Shown in pieces: positions 7,919-17,166 of a DNA stretch of 48,783 bases. The stretch comes from Limnohabitans sp. (lineage in GTDB: Bacteria > Pseudomonadota > Gammaproteobacteria > Burkholderiales > Burkholderiaceae_C). How positions within the stretch are numbered: the stretch's first letter is position 1; every line of letters begins with the position of its first letter. The notes beneath the pieces were generated by a model that searched no databases, was not told where the DNA came from, and saw nothing but the letters and a program-made list of their open reading frames with translations. The stretch spans positions 1 through 48,783 of the forward strand of contig NZ_JAFEIF010000052.1 in assembly GCF_017848645.1 (NCBI RefSeq), read 5' to 3'. The translations under genes and the position numbers were made by a program.

Positions 7919-9006
7919 TGCCGACCTTTTGCCCCATGAACCTGCCTGAACTGACCCGCCCCATCGCCATCACCCCCGGTGACCCCTGCGGCATTGGCCC
8001 TGAAATCATCGCCTGGGCCTGGTGTACCGCGCCTGATTTGACCCGTGGCTGCTTTGTGGCGGGCGATGTGGGCCTGATGCGCCGCGCCATGGCCTTGGTG
8101 CAGCCTTCAGTGCGCTACCCGGTGTGCGAAATCGAAACGGCTGAGCAAGCCCTTCAGGTGCCCCCAAGGTGTTTGCCTGTGCTGCAGGTGGTGCCGGAGG
8201 CGCCCGAGTTGCCTTGGGGCCAAATCGATGGCCGGGCTGGGCAATTGGCGGGCGAGGCTGTGCTCTGGGCCACGCGTGCCGCCTTGCGGGGCGAGGTGGC
8301 TGCGCTCGTCACCGCGCCCTTGCACAAAGAGGCCTTGCATGCGGCGGGCGCACCCTACGACCAATACCCGGGCCACACCGAGTTGCTGCAAGCCGAGGCG
8401 GCCCGGCATGCAGGAGTGACGCTCGCGCAAATGCCGGTGCGCATGATGCTGGCCAACGAGGAGCTGCGCACGGTGCTGGTCAGCATCCATGTGTCCTTGC
8501 GAGAGGCGCTCGACGCCATCACCGTGGACCGGGTTTTGGAGACCCTGCGCATCACCCACGCGGCTTTGGCCGCTTTGTTGGGCCGCAGGCCACGCATCGC
8601 AGTGGCGGGTGTCAACCCACACGCGGGCGAGGGCGGCTTGTTTGGACGCGAAGAAATCGAGGTGCTGCAGCCGGCCTTGTTGCAGGCCCGCCAAGAGGGA
8701 CTGGATGTGCACGGCCCCTATGCGCCCGACACGGTCTTCATGCGGGCCCGTCAAAAACCGGGCGGGCAGCGTGAGTTCGATGTGGTGGTGGCCATGTACC
8801 ATGACCAAGGTTTGATTCCCGTCAAGTACCTGGGCGTGGAGCAGGGTGTGAACGTGACCTTGGGCCTGCCCCTGATCAGGACCAGCCCCGACCACGGCAC
8901 GGCCATGGATGTGGCCGGTCAAGGCGTGGCCGACGCCGGCAGCCTGGTCCAGGCCATTCGCATGGCGCGTCAGTTGGTGGCGGGCGTGGTCAAGGGCGAG
9001 GCCTGA
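7918..9006 (+). CDS. pdxA: 4-hydroxythreonine-4-phosphate dehydrogenase
   Basis: A PdxA of 362 residues from ATG 7918, or 356 from ATG 7936, which better fits the family's usual length. Neither start has a strong ribosome binding site. PdxA oxidises 4-phosphohydroxy-L-threonine in the DXP-dependent pyridoxal phosphate pathway. TPGDPCGIGPEI is the N-terminal signature. YPGHTELL, HEALHA-like ligand residues before it, and the C-terminal TSPDHGTAMDVAG carry the metal and substrate contacts. The gene follows NIF3 directly. In many proteobacteria pdxA is followed by rsmA, but here the next gene is the convergent mscL, 12 bases away. Confidence 0.95.
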   Translation: MPTFCPMNLPELTRPIAITPGDPCGIGPEIIAWAWCTAPDLTRGCFVAGDVGLMRRAMALVQPSVRYPVCEIETAEQALQVPPRCLPVLQVVPEAPELPWGQIDGRAGQLAGEAVLWATRAALRGEVAALVTAPLHKEALHAAGAPYDQYPGHTELLQAEAARHAGVTLAQMPVRMMLANEELRTVLVSIHVSLREALDAITVDRVLETLRITHAALAALLGRRPRIAVAGVNPHAGEGGLFGREEIEVLQPALLQARQEGLDVHGPYAPDTVFMRARQKPGGQREFDVVVAMYHDQGLIPVKYLGVEQGVNVTLGLPLIRTSPDHGTAMDVAGQGVADAGSLVQAIRMARQLVAGVVKGEA

Positions 9007-9018
9007 GCCCTTTGGGGG

Positions 9019-9450
9019 TCAGGTCTTGTTTTTCAGGCTGTCGCGGATTTCACGCAGCAGCAGCACGTCTTCAGGGGTGATGGGCGCAGCTTCTGGTGCG
9101 GCTTCAGCTTGTTCATTGGTTTTGAGGCGGTTGATCTGGCGCACCATCACAAAAATCACCAAAGCCAAAATGAAGAAGTTCAAGGCCACCGTGACGAAGC
9201 TGCCGTAAGCAAAAACGGCTCCCAGTTTTTTGGCCTCTGCCAAGGGCAAGCTGGCCGCCTGACCGGCCAGCGGCAGGTAGTAATTGGCAAAATCAAGACC
9301 GCCAAACACCAGGCTCACCAAAGGCATGATCATGTCAGCCACCAAGGAGTCGACGATCTTGCCAAAGGCCGCCCCGATGATCACGCCCACAGCCAGGTCC
9401 ATGACGTTGCCCTTCAGGGCGAAAGATTTGAATTCTTGAACAAATGACAT
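9019..9450 (-). CDS. mscL: large-conductance mechanosensitive channel
   Basis: A 143-residue MscL. The N-terminal amphipathic segment [13 protein letters not shown] and the pore helix [20 protein letters not shown] are almost textbook. A periplasmic loop follows, then the second helix [20 protein letters not shown], and a cytoplasmic C-terminal helix ([11 protein letters not shown]). It forms a pentamer in the inner membrane and opens to release solutes on osmotic downshock. It converges with pdxA; its upstream region faces petA. Nothing unusual. Confidence 0.97.
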   Translation of the reverse strand: MSFVQEFKSFALKGNVMDLAVGVIIGAAFGKIVDSLVADMIMPLVSLVFGGLDFANYYLPLAGQAASLPLAEAKKLGAVFAYGSFVTVALNFFILALVIFVMVRQINRLKTNEQAEAAPEAAPITPEDVLLLREIRDSLKNKT

Positions 9451-9588
9451 CTTAAATCTCCAAAAAGAACAAGGTGCTGGCTATTGTGCCCCAGCCAGCA
9501 GCAAGCTTATGCGCTTGTAAGTCGGTTGTTTGTTTCACTCCGCTACAATTGCGGGTTGACCCTGATAACGACTCGCTAGAGGATTCCC

Positions 9589-10185
9589 ATGAGTGACACC
9601 CCAGTCGACAGCAGCAAGCGGACCTGGCTGATTGCCTCCACTTGCGCAGGTGCCGTAGGCGCTGGCTTTGTGGCCACCCCCTTCGTCAGCAGCTTCCAAC
9701 CCTCCGAACGAGCCAAAGCGGCCGGTGCGGCCGTCGAGGTGGACATTTCCGCCTTGAACCCGGGCGAAAAGCTCACGGTCGAATGGCGTGGCAAACCCGT
9801 GTGGATCATGAAGCGCTCGCCCGAGCAACTTGAATCCCTGAAAAAAACCGAAGCTCAGTTGGCCGATCCGGCCTCTGACCGCACCGCGTATCCCACCCCC
9901 GAATACGCCAAGAACAGCCACCGCTCGATCAAGCCAGAAATCATGGTGGCTGTCGGCATTTGTACCCACTTGGGTTGCTCGCCAGCCGACAAGTTCGCCG
10001 CTGGCCCTCAGCCTTCATTGCCGGATGATTGGAATGGCGGCTTTTTGTGCGCCTGCCATGGCTCCACCTTCGACCTGGCCGGTCGCGTGTTCAAGAACAA
10101 GCCCGCGCCCGACAACCTCGAAGTGCCACCTCACATGTACCTGTCTGACACCAAGCTGCTCATTGGTGAAGACAAGAAGGCCTGA
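9589..10185 (+). CDS. petA: ubiquinol-cytochrome c reductase iron-sulfur (Rieske) subunit
   Basis: A 198-residue Rieske protein, the 2Fe-2S subunit of respiratory complex III. Cluster box 1 is CTHLGC (Cys125, His127, Cys130) and box 2 is CACHGS (Cys154, Cys156, His157). By family knowledge Cys125, His127, Cys154 and His157 hold the cluster and Cys130-Cys156 form the disulfide. The N-terminus SSKRTWLIAS followed by a hydrophobic helix is a Tat-type signal anchor with Lys-Arg in place of Arg-Arg. It is the first gene of petABC. A TACAAT at 9544-9549 may be its -10 element, but I see no good -35. Its stop overlaps the following frame, and petB follows directly. Confidence 0.97.
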   Translation: MSDTPVDSSKRTWLIASTCAGAVGAGFVATPFVSSFQPSERAKAAGAAVEVDISALNPGEKLTVEWRGKPVWIMKRSPEQLESLKKTEAQLADPASDRTAYPTPEYAKNSHRSIKPEIMVAVGICTHLGCSPADKFAAGPQPSLPDDWNGGFLCACHGSTFDLAGRVFKNKPAPDNLEVPPHMYLSDTKLLIGEDKKA

Positions 10186-10196
10186 TGGAGAACAAC

Positions 10197-11606
10197 ATGG
10201 CTGAATTCAAAGAAATCTCTCCGAACGCCCCCGCTGGCGAAAAGCTGCTCAATTGGGTGGACAACCGTTTTCCGGCATCCAAGCTGTACAAGGAGCATCT
10301 GTCCGAGTACTACGCTTCGAAAAACCTGAACATTTGGTACGTTTTCGGTGCCCTGTCCTTGTTGGTGCTGGTCATCCAGATCGTGACCGGCATTTTCCTG
10401 GTCATGCACTACAAACCCGATGCCGCGCTGGCGTTTGCGTCTGTCGAGTACATCATGCGCGATGTGCCATGGGGCTGGTTGATCCGTTACATGCACTCCA
10501 CAGGCGCATCGGCCTTCTTCGTGGTGGTGTACCTGCATATGTTCCGGGGTTTGATGTACGGCTCGTACCGCAAGCCACGTGAATTGGTCTGGATTTTTGG
10601 TTGCGCCATTTTCCTGGTGCTCATGGCCGAAGCCTTCATGGGTTACCTGCTGCCTTGGGGCCAGATGTCCTATTGGGGCGCCCAGGTGATCGTGAACCTG
10701 TTCTCGGCCGTTCCCGTCATCGGTCCTGACCTGGCTTTGCTCATCCGTGGCGACTTTGTGGTGGGCGATGCCACCTTGAACCGCTTCTTCAGCTTCCACG
10801 TCATTGCTGTGCCTTTGGTGCTGCTGGGCCTGGTGGTGGCGCACATCATTGCGCTGCACGAAGTCGGCTCCAACAACCCCGACGGCGTGGAAATCAAGGC
10901 GGCCAACGCCCCCAAAGACGCCAAAGGCAATCCTTTGGACGGCATCCCTTTCCATCCGTACTACACCGTTCACGACATCTTTTCTGTGAGCGTGTTCTTG
11001 ATGGCTTTCAGCGCGGTGGTGTTCTTTGCCCCCGAGTTTGGTGGCTATTTCCTCGAATACAACAACTTCATTCCCGCTGACCCGCTGACCACGCCGCTGC
11101 ACATTGCACCTGTGTGGTACTTCACCCCGTTCTACTCCATGCTGCGTGCCATCACCACCGAGATGATGTATGTGCTGGTGTTGTGCGTGGTGGTGGGTGC
11201 CTTCCTGGCCGTGGCCAAAGGCAAACTGCCCAGCGTGCTCAAAGCCGGCTTGGTGGGTGCAACGGTCGTGATCTGCGCGTTGCTCTTGACCATTGATGCC
11301 AAGTTCTGGGGCGTGGTGGTCATGGGCGCTGCGGTGATCATTCTGTTCTTCTTGCCATGGCTCGATTACAGCCCTGTCAAGTCGATCCGCTACCGTCCTG
11401 ATTGGCACAAATATGTTTACGCTGTGTTTGTGATCAACTTCCTGATCCTGGGTTACCTGGGCGTCAAGCCGCCCTCGCCCATCGGTGAGCGCGTGTCCCA
11501 AGTGGGTACCCTGTTCTATTTCGGCTTCTTCCTGCTGATGCCTTGGTGGAGCAAGCTGGGCACCTTCAAACAAGTGCCTGACCGCGTGACCTTCACGCCT
11601 CACTGA
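10197..11606 (+). CDS. petB: cytochrome b of the bc1 complex
   Basis: A 469-residue cytochrome b, the long unsplit form used by betaproteobacteria, with eight or more membrane helices. It carries the two b hemes and both quinone sites of complex III. Features seen: RYMHSTGASAFFVVVYLHM with heme-ligand histidines, GYLLPWGQMSYWGAQV, FFSFHVIAVPLVLLGLVVAH with the second pair, and the PEF variant of the PEWY loop as FFAPEFGGYF. I chose ATG 10197 because GGAG lies 6 bases upstream (10187-10190); an in-frame ATG at 10185 overlaps the petA stop. It is 20 bases upstream of petC. Confidence 0.96.
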   Translation: MAEFKEISPNAPAGEKLLNWVDNRFPASKLYKEHLSEYYASKNLNIWYVFGALSLLVLVIQIVTGIFLVMHYKPDAALAFASVEYIMRDVPWGWLIRYMHSTGASAFFVVVYLHMFRGLMYGSYRKPRELVWIFGCAIFLVLMAEAFMGYLLPWGQMSYWGAQVIVNLFSAVPVIGPDLALLIRGDFVVGDATLNRFFSFHVIAVPLVLLGLVVAHIIALHEVGSNNPDGVEIKAANAPKDAKGNPLDGIPFHPYYTVHDIFSVSVFLMAFSAVVFFAPEFGGYFLEYNNFIPADPLTTPLHIAPVWYFTPFYSMLRAITTEMMYVLVLCVVVGAFLAVAKGKLPSVLKAGLVGATVVICALLLTIDAKFWGVVVMGAAVIILFFLPWLDYSPVKSIRYRPDWHKYVYAVFVINFLILGYLGVKPPSPIGERVSQVGTLFYFGFFLLMPWWSKLGTFKQVPDRVTFTPH

Positions 11607-11626
11607 GATCACGGAGATTCAAGAAC

Positions 11627-12391
11627 ATGAAAAACCTCAAGAAACTCGCATTGGGCTTTGTGATGGCGCTGGGCCTGGTGTCCGGTGCCCACGCTGCAGG
11701 CGGCGGCATTGCCTGGGACAAAGCACCCCATAAGACCAACGATTTGGCGGCTCTGCAAAACGGTGCCAAGTTGTTCGTCAATTACTGCCTCAATTGCCAC
11801 TCGGCCGCTTTCATGCGTTACAACCGCCTGAAAGACATCGGTTTGACTGATCAGCAAATCAAGGACAACCTGATGTTCGCCACCGAGCGTGTGGGCGACA
11901 CCATGAAGGCCGCGATCGATCCGGTGCAGGCCAAAGAGTGGTTCGGCAAGAACCCACCCGATCTAACCTTGATGGCGCGTTCGCGTTCGGGCCCAGGCGG
12001 CACCGGTGCGGATTACCTCTACACCTACATGCGCACCTACTACCGGGACAGCACCAAGCCCACGGGCTGGAACAACCTGGCTTACCCGAACGTGGGCATG
12101 CCCCATCCACTGTGGGAGTTGCAAGGTGAGCGTGAGCCGATCTTTGAAGAAAAAGACGAACACGGTCACAAAGTTCAGATCTTCAAGGGTTGGAATCAGG
12201 TCAAGCCTGGCACGATGACACCCCTGCAATACGACCAAGCCATCGGCGATCTGGTGGGTTACATGCAGTGGATGGCCGAGCCCGCCCAAAACACCCGTGT
12301 GCGCATTGGTGTGTGGGTCCTGATTTTCTTGTCCTTCTTCACCTTCATTGCCTGGCGTCTGAATGCCGCGTATTGGAAAGACGTCAAGTAA
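11627..12391 (+). CDS. petC: cytochrome c1 of the bc1 complex
   Basis: A 254-residue cytochrome c1. The Sec signal MKNLKKLALGFVMALGLVSG is cleaved near AHA at 23. Covalent heme attachment is at Cys54-x-x-Cys57-His58 (YCLNCHSA). NVGMPHPLW supplies the distal Met region. The C-terminal VWVLIFLSFFTFIAWRL is the single membrane anchor that holds the heme domain on the periplasmic side. It passes electrons from the Rieske protein to soluble cytochrome c. It is the last gene of petABC, and a strong terminator follows at 12429-12461. Confidence 0.97.
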   Translation: MKNLKKLALGFVMALGLVSGAHAAGGGIAWDKAPHKTNDLAALQNGAKLFVNYCLNCHSAAFMRYNRLKDIGLTDQQIKDNLMFATERVGDTMKAAIDPVQAKEWFGKNPPDLTLMARSRSGPGGTGADYLYTYMRTYYRDSTKPTGWNNLAYPNVGMPHPLWELQGEREPIFEEKDEHGHKVQIFKGWNQVKPGTMTPLQYDQAIGDLVGYMQWMAEPAQNTRVRIGVWVLIFLSFFTFIAWRLNAAYWKDVK

Positions 12392-12428
12392 TTGATCTTT
12401 CACCTGGCCCCATGGCCAGGTTCTTTGG

Positions 12429-12461
12429 AGTGGCAGGCCCTTGCGGCCTCCCACTCTTTTT
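12429..12461 (+). terminator. rho-independent terminator of petABC
   Basis: Stem agtggcaggcc (12429-12439) with ggcctcccact (12445-12455), 10 pairs around one C-C mismatch. The 5-base loop is cttgc and the tail is cttttt. A smaller palindrome (cctggcc/ggccagg at 12403-12420) precedes it. Confidence 0.85.
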
Positions 12462-12483
12462 GATTTTTTGAGGAGCCTCCGCC

Positions 12484-13095
12484 ATGATGGTGCTTTATTC
12501 CGGAACGACTTGCCCTTTTTCACACCGCTGCCGCTTTGTGCTGTTCGAAAAAGGCATGGACTTCGAGATCCGCGATGTGGACTTGTACAACAAGCAAGAA
12601 GACATCAACGTGATGAACCCTTACGGTCAGGTGCCGATTTTGGTCGAGCGCGACCTGATCCTGTATGAGTCAAACATCATCAACGAGTACATTGACGAGC
12701 GCTTTCCGCACCCTCAATTGATGCCCGGTGACCCGGTCGACCGTGCCCGCGTGCGTTTGTTCCTGCTCAACTTCGAAAAAGAGCTGTTCACACACGTGCT
12801 GACGCTGGAAAACCGTGCCCTCAAAGGCAACGACAAGGCGCTCGAAAAAGCCCGCGCTCACATCCGTGACCGCTTGACGCAATTGGCCCCGGTGTTCCTG
12901 AAAAACAAGTTCATGTTGGGCGACAACTTCTCCATGCTGGACGTGGCCATTGCCCCATTGCTGTGGCGTCTGGACTACTACGGCATTGAATTGAGCAAAA
13001 ATGCTGCGCCATTGCTCAAGTACGCCGAGCGCATTTTCTCGCGTCCTGCCTACATCGAGGCGCTGACGCCGTCCGAGAAAGTCATGCGCAAATAA
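12484..13095 (+). CDS. sspA: stringent starvation protein A (GST-fold, RNA polymerase-associated)
   Basis: A 203-residue GST-fold protein. The thioredoxin-like N-terminal domain (LYSGTTCPFSHRCRFVLFEKGM, about 4-25) and the all-helical C-terminal domain from about 90 on match SspA. SspA binds RNA polymerase and affects stress and phage late transcription in enterobacteria; it has little GST activity. ATG 12484 is preceded by GAGGAG (12470-12475), which lies directly behind the petABC terminator, so sspA has its own promoter or depends on read-through. sspB follows 42 bases on. petABC-sspA-sspB is a common order in Burkholderiales. Confidence 0.93.
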   Translation: MMVLYSGTTCPFSHRCRFVLFEKGMDFEIRDVDLYNKQEDINVMNPYGQVPILVERDLILYESNIINEYIDERFPHPQLMPGDPVDRARVRLFLLNFEKELFTHVLTLENRALKGNDKALEKARAHIRDRLTQLAPVFLKNKFMLGDNFSMLDVAIAPLLWRLDYYGIELSKNAAPLLKYAERIFSRPAYIEALTPSEKVMRK

Positions 13096-13137
13096 AGCCG
13101 GGCGATTCGGCAGAATAATGGCGATGGAGGACCACGC

Positions 13138-13590
13138 ATGATCAGCAACACCGAACTGCCATCAACCAGGCCTTACCTGATTCGCGCCTTGTACGACTGG
13201 TGTTCCGAAAACGGCTTCACCCCCTATGTGGCGGTGAAGGTGGACAACTCGGTGCAGGTGCCGCGCGAGTACGTGCAAGGTGGCGAGATCGTGCTGAACG
13301 TCAGCATGGACGCCACCAGTTCATTGAAGCTGGGCAATGACTTCATCGAGTTCAAGGCCCGCTTTGGTGGCAAGCCACGTGAAATCATGGTCCCCATCCA
13401 CCGGGTCATGGCCATTTACGCCCGAGAAAACGGACAAGGCATGGCTTTTCCAGTGAGTGACGAAGAGGCGACTCCTGCCGCTCTGTCCTCGGTCGATGGC
13501 CCGGCGCTGGCCAGTGCGGACAGCGATGACAAGCCAGTCACACCCAGCCCGAGCAGCCCTGGCAGACCCGCACTCAAGCGGATCAAATAA
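13138..13590 (+). CDS. sspB: ClpXP protease specificity-enhancing factor SspB
   Basis: A 150-residue SspB. The folded N-terminal part (RPYLIRALYDWCSENGFTPY, EIVLNVSMDAT, FKARFGGKPREIMVPIHRVMAIYARENGQGMAF) is the dimeric substrate-binding domain that recognises ssrA-tagged peptides. A Pro/Ser-rich linker follows, and the final basic segment GRPALKRIK is the ClpX-binding tail. It delivers tmRNA-tagged proteins to ClpXP. ATG 13138 has GGAGG at 13126-13130. It is probably co-transcribed with sspA. Confidence 0.95.
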   Translation: MISNTELPSTRPYLIRALYDWCSENGFTPYVAVKVDNSVQVPREYVQGGEIVLNVSMDATSSLKLGNDFIEFKARFGGKPREIMVPIHRVMAIYARENGQGMAFPVSDEEATPAALSSVDGPALASADSDDKPVTPSPSSPGRPALKRIK

Positions 13591-13646
13591 AAAAAATGTG
13601 GGGCCTGTGCAAAGTCAGCCCCGGAGCACGTTAGAATTCAGCCCGT

Positions 13647-13722
13647 GCCGCTTTAGCTCAGTTGGTAGAGCACCCGCCTTGTAAGCGGTAGGTCGTCAGT
13701 TCGAATCCGACAAGCGGCACCA
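13647..13722 (+). tRNA. tRNA-Thr (anticodon TGT)
   Basis: A 76-base cloverleaf with the CCA end encoded. The acceptor arms are GCCGCTT (13647-13653) and AAGCGGC (13712-13718). The D arm is GCTCAGTTGGTAGAGC and the anticodon loop is CTTGTAA, giving anticodon TGT, which reads ACA threonine codons. The T arm contains GTTCGAATC. It lies 56 bases behind sspB and is followed by its own terminator. Confidence 0.96.
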
Positions 13723-13730
13723 AAATACCA

Positions 13731-13759
13731 GCCCTGACCCAAAAAGTCAGGGCTTTTTT
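13731..13759 (+). terminator. rho-independent terminator behind tRNA-Thr
   Basis: Perfect 8-bp stem gccctgac (13731-13738) and gtcagggc (13746-13753), a 7-base loop and a run of six T (13754-13759). Confidence 0.88.
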
Positions 13760-13794
13760 GTGCCCAAAAAATGCAGATGAAAAGGCCGGGCGCT

Positions 13795-14097
13795 TCAGCG
13801 GTTTTGCACCTTGATGCGGATCGTGGCCACGCCCAGGCCTTTGCTGTTGAGGTGGGCTTGTAGAGCCGGCAGCAACTGCCGCAGTTTGGCGGCCACGGCA
13901 TTGGAACTCACCAGCAAACACCAAGCGCCGTCTTCAATGGGCCCCGCTTGAATGCCAGCCCGCAAAGGGGCAGGCAGCAAGCTTCGAATGGCTTGCAGGC
14001 GATCAGACGACTCACGCACACGCCCCATCAGCAGCGCGAAGGTGGGGGACTCCTGGGCGGCTTGTTGCAGGGGGATGGCTTGGTGGCGTCTTTGCAT
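13795..14097 (-). CDS. dciA: DciA-family (DUF721) protein, likely DnaB helicase loader
   Basis: A 100-residue protein from ATG 14097 (110 from a TTG at 14127). It resembles the DUF721/DciA family in size and in the KH-like C-terminal part GAWCLLVSSNAVAAKLRQLLP and LNSKGLGVATIRIKVQ. DciA is thought to be the ancestral bacterial replicative helicase loader, used where DnaC is absent. It lies next to and divergent from secA, a position I know for this family in Burkholderiales. No ribosome binding site clearly decides the start. The assignment is by pattern and place, so moderately sure. Confidence 0.7.
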   Translation of the reverse strand: MQRRHQAIPLQQAAQESPTFALLMGRVRESSDRLQAIRSLLPAPLRAGIQAGPIEDGAWCLLVSSNAVAAKLRQLLPALQAHLNSKGLGVATIRIKVQNR

Positions 14098-14226
14098 GGC
14101 GTGTATTTGAAGCAGATTATCTGGCAAGGCCTAGGGCTTCGGTCCTGCGCCTTGAAAAGGCTTTCGAGGTGGCCTGGTCAAGCGGCTAAAATCATCCGGT
14201 TATGCAGTTCGCCCTTGGGCGGCCTG

Positions 14227-14260
14227 TCGGGTTGATGGGGCCGAGGCCCCGCCAACCCGG
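14227..14260 (+). promoter_or_regulatory. strong GC hairpin in the secA leader
   Basis: A 16-base arm (14227-14242) pairs with 14245-14260 with one mismatch and two G-T pairs. The loop is only GA. No T-run follows, so it is a poor terminator. It lies about 76 bases before the secA start and may control secA mRNA or mark the 3' end of an upstream transcript. Confidence 0.5.
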
Positions 14261-14336
14261 ATTTCATGAAACTTTTTACCAGACAGGATAGACGGTCTGT
14301 TTTTCAGCCCCAGCGCTGAAGGTGGATCTAATAGAC

Positions 14337-17084
14337 ATGGCCATCCCATTCCTCACCAAGATTTTCGGCAGTCGCAACGACCGCCTGCTCAAAACTTACC
14401 GCAAAACCGTCGAGCGCATCAACGCCCTGGAAGCCGGACTCGAAAGCCTGAGCGACGATGAGCTGAGGGCCAAAACCCAGAGCTTCCGCGACCGCGCTGC
14501 CGCAGGTGAGAGTCTGGACGCCTTGCTGCCTGAGGCTTTTGCCGTGGTGCGCGAAGGCTCCAAGCGGGTCATGAAGATGCGCCACTTTGACGTGCAGCTC
14601 GCCGGTGGCATTGCGCTGCACAACGGCAAGATCGCCGAGATGCGCACGGGCGAGGGCAAAACCCTGACCTCCACGCTGCCTGCTTACCTCAACGCCATCG
14701 CAGGCAAGGGCGTGCATGTGGTCACGGTTAACGACTACCTGGCCAGCCGCGATGCCACCTGGATGGGCAAGCTCTACAACTTCCTGGGGCTGACTGTCGG
14801 CATCAACTTGCCGCAACTGCCACGCGAAGAAAAGCAGGCTGCCTACAACGCCGACATCACCTACGGCACGAACAACGAATACGGTTTTGACTACCTGCGC
14901 GACAACATGGTCTATGAAGCCCATGACCGTGTGCAGCGCCCCCTGAACTACGCCATCGTCGACGAGGTGGACTCGATCCTGATCGACGAGGCCCGCACGC
15001 CTTTGATCATCAGCGGCCAGGCCGAAGACCACACGGCCACTTACCTGGCCATGAACCAGGTCGTGCCGCTGCTCACCCGCCAGGAAGGCGAGGCGGATCC
15101 GCGCACTGGCGAAGGCATCATCACCCCGGGTGACTTCACGGTGGATGAAAAATCGCACCAGGTCTTCCTGACCGAAGACGGCCATGAAAAGGCCGAAGCC
15201 GTGCTCTCGCAAATGGGCCTGATCCCGGAGGGCACCAGCCTGTACGACCCGGCCAACATCACGCTGATGCACCACCTGAATGCCGCTTTGCGTGCGCAGC
15301 ACCTGTACCACCGCGACCAGCACTATGTGGTGCAGGACGGCGAGATCATCATCGTGGACGAATTCACCGGTCGCCTGATGACGGGTCGCCGCTGGAGCGA
15401 TGGTTTGCACCAAGCTGTGGAAGCCAAAGAAGGCGTGCAGATCCAGGCCGAAAACCAGACCCTGGCCTCCATCACCTTCCAGAACTATTTCCGCCTCTAC
15501 AACAAGATCGGCGGCATGACCGGCACGGCCGACACCGAGGCTTATGAGTTCCAGGAAATCTACGGCCTGGAGACCGTGGTCATTCCGCCGCACCGCAAGA
15601 GCCAACGCGACGACCAGCTCGACCGCGTGTACAAGACCTCGCAGGAGCGCTACAACGCAGCCATCGCCGACATCCGCGAATGCCACGAGCGTGGTCAGCC
15701 GGTGCTGGTGGGCACCACCTCGATTGAAAACTCGGAGCTGATCGCCCAGCTGCTGACCCAGCAAAAGCTGCCACACCAGGTGCTCAACGCCAAGCAGCAC
15801 GCCCGCGAGGCGGACATCGTGGCCCAGGCCGGTCGACCCGGCATGATCACCATCGCCACCAACATGGCCGGTCGCGGCACCGACATCGTGCTGGGCGGCA
15901 ACATCGAAAAAGATGTGCAGGCCATCGAAGCCGATGAGAGTCTGAGCGAAGCTGCCCGCCAGGACAAAGTGGCCCAGTTGCGCGAGCAATGGAAAGTGGT
16001 GCACGAGCAGGTCAAGGCCTTGGGCGGTTTGCGCATCATCGCCACCGAGCGCCACGAGTCGCGCCGCATTGACAACCAGCTGCGTGGCCGCTCGGGCCGC
16101 CAGGGTGACCCCGGCTCTTCACGCTTTTATTTGAGCCTGGACGATCCTTTGATGCGCATTTTTGCGGGCGACCGCGTGCGCTCCATCATGGACCGTTTGA
16201 AGATGCCCGAGGGCGAAGCGATTGAGGCGGGCATTGTCACGCGCAGCATCGAAAGTGCCCAGCGCAAGGTCGAGGCCCGCAACTTCGACATCCGCAAGCA
16301 GCTGCTGGAATACGACGACGTGTCCAATGACCAGCGCAAGGTGATTTACCAGCAGCGCAACGACATTCTGGACGCGCAGGACATGCACGCCCAGATCACG
16401 GCGCTGCGCGAAGGCTGCTTCACCGATCTGGTGCGCCAGTATGTGCCCGCCGAATCGGTGGAAGAGCAGTGGGACCTGCCGGGTCTGGAAAAAGTGCTGG
16501 CCGAAGAGTGGGGCATGAGCCTGGACTTGCAAGGCAAGGTGCAGGCATCGAGTGCCATTTCGGATGAAGACCTGCTGGAGCTGGTGGTCACAGCAGCCCA
16601 TGCGCAATTCCAGGCCAAGCTCGATCAGGTGGGGGCCGAGAGTTTCGTGTCCTTTGAACGCATGATCTTGTTGCAAAGCATTGACACCCACTGGCGCGAA
16701 CACCTGAGCGCGCTGGACTACCTGCGCCAAGGCATTCACCTGCGCGGCTACGCACAAAAGCAGCCTAAGCAGGAATACAAGCGCGAAGCCTTTGAGTTGT
16801 TTGGCCAGTTGCTGGACGCCGTCAAAAACGAGGTCACCAAGACCTTGATGATGGTGCGCATCGATTCGGGTGACCAGATGCAGCAAGCGGCGCAAGCCAT
16901 CGAAGAGCGGGCCGAGCAGATCAGCAACGTGACCTACAGTGCCCCGGATGAAACCGGTCAGCCGCAAACTGTGGCGGCCGACTTGGCCGGCTTGCAGCAA
17001 GCTTATGGCCAGGTGGGCCGCAACGAGCCCTGCCCCTGCGGCAGTGGCAAGAAGTTCAAGCAATGCCACGGCAAACTCGCCTGA
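14337..17084 (+). CDS. secA: preprotein translocase ATPase SecA
   Basis: A 915-residue SecA, the motor that pushes unfolded preproteins through SecYEG. Walker A is at 103-109 (RTGEGKT) in NBD1. [20 protein letters not shown] is the Walker B region, and [15 protein letters not shown] and [15 protein letters not shown] belong to NBD2. The C-terminal zinc tail is complete, with Cys899, Cys901, Cys910 and His911 ([14 protein letters not shown]), used to bind SecB and lipid. I chose ATG 14337; an in-frame GTG at 14322 sits on top of the AAGGTGG that may be the ribosome binding site. No secM gene is seen upstream. A terminator follows. Confidence 0.97.
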   Translation: MAIPFLTKIFGSRNDRLLKTYRKTVERINALEAGLESLSDDELRAKTQSFRDRAAAGESLDALLPEAFAVVREGSKRVMKMRHFDVQLAGGIALHNGKIAEMRTGEGKTLTSTLPAYLNAIAGKGVHVVTVNDYLASRDATWMGKLYNFLGLTVGINLPQLPREEKQAAYNADITYGTNNEYGFDYLRDNMVYEAHDRVQRPLNYAIVDEVDSILIDEARTPLIISGQAEDHTATYLAMNQVVPLLTRQEGEADPRTGEGIITPGDFTVDEKSHQVFLTEDGHEKAEAVLSQMGLIPEGTSLYDPANITLMHHLNAALRAQHLYHRDQHYVVQDGEIIIVDEFTGRLMTGRRWSDGLHQAVEAKEGVQIQAENQTLASITFQNYFRLYNKIGGMTGTADTEAYEFQEIYGLETVVIPPHRKSQRDDQLDRVYKTSQERYNAAIADIRECHERGQPVLVGTTSIENSELIAQLLTQQKLPHQVLNAKQHAREADIVAQAGRPGMITIATNMAGRGTDIVLGGNIEKDVQAIEADESLSEAARQDKVAQLREQWKVVHEQVKALGGLRIIATERHESRRIDNQLRGRSGRQGDPGSSRFYLSLDDPLMRIFAGDRVRSIMDRLKMPEGEAIEAGIVTRSIESAQRKVEARNFDIRKQLLEYDDVSNDQRKVIYQQRNDILDAQDMHAQITALREGCFTDLVRQYVPAESVEEQWDLPGLEKVLAEEWGMSLDLQGKVQASSAISDEDLLELVVTAAHAQFQAKLDQVGAESFVSFERMILLQSIDTHWREHLSALDYLRQGIHLRGYAQKQPKQEYKREAFELFGQLLDAVKNEVTKTLMMVRIDSGDQMQQAAQAIEERAEQISNVTYSAPDETGQPQTVAADLAGLQQAYGQVGRNEPCPCGSGKKFKQCHGKLA

Positions 17085-17095
17085 GTGCGATGAAC

Positions 17096-17125
17096 GGACA
17101 AAACGGGCTTCGGCCCGTTTTGTCC
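17096..17125 (+). terminator. hairpin terminator behind secA
   Basis: Perfect 13-bp stem ggacaaaacgggc (17096-17108) and gcccgttttgtcc (17113-17125) closed by a UUCG-type tetraloop. The T-run is inside the 3' arm, so it works best as a bidirectional or processing hairpin. Confidence 0.7.
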
Positions 17126-17166
17126 TTGTGCCTTCTCAATTCCGATTGTTTTCCTGAAGGATGTTT

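Noticed and set aside
10131..11612. 493-codon minus-strand frame opposite petB
   Set aside because: Antisense to cytochrome b, rich in His and Gln with no recognisable domain. It exists because of the high GC content at third positions of petB.
14098..14336. secM-like arrest gene upstream of secA
   Set aside because: No short frame with a signal peptide and an arrest motif is present in this gap.
14328..16055. 575-codon minus-strand frame opposite secA
   Set aside because: Shadow of secA with low-complexity composition and no ribosome binding site or family match.
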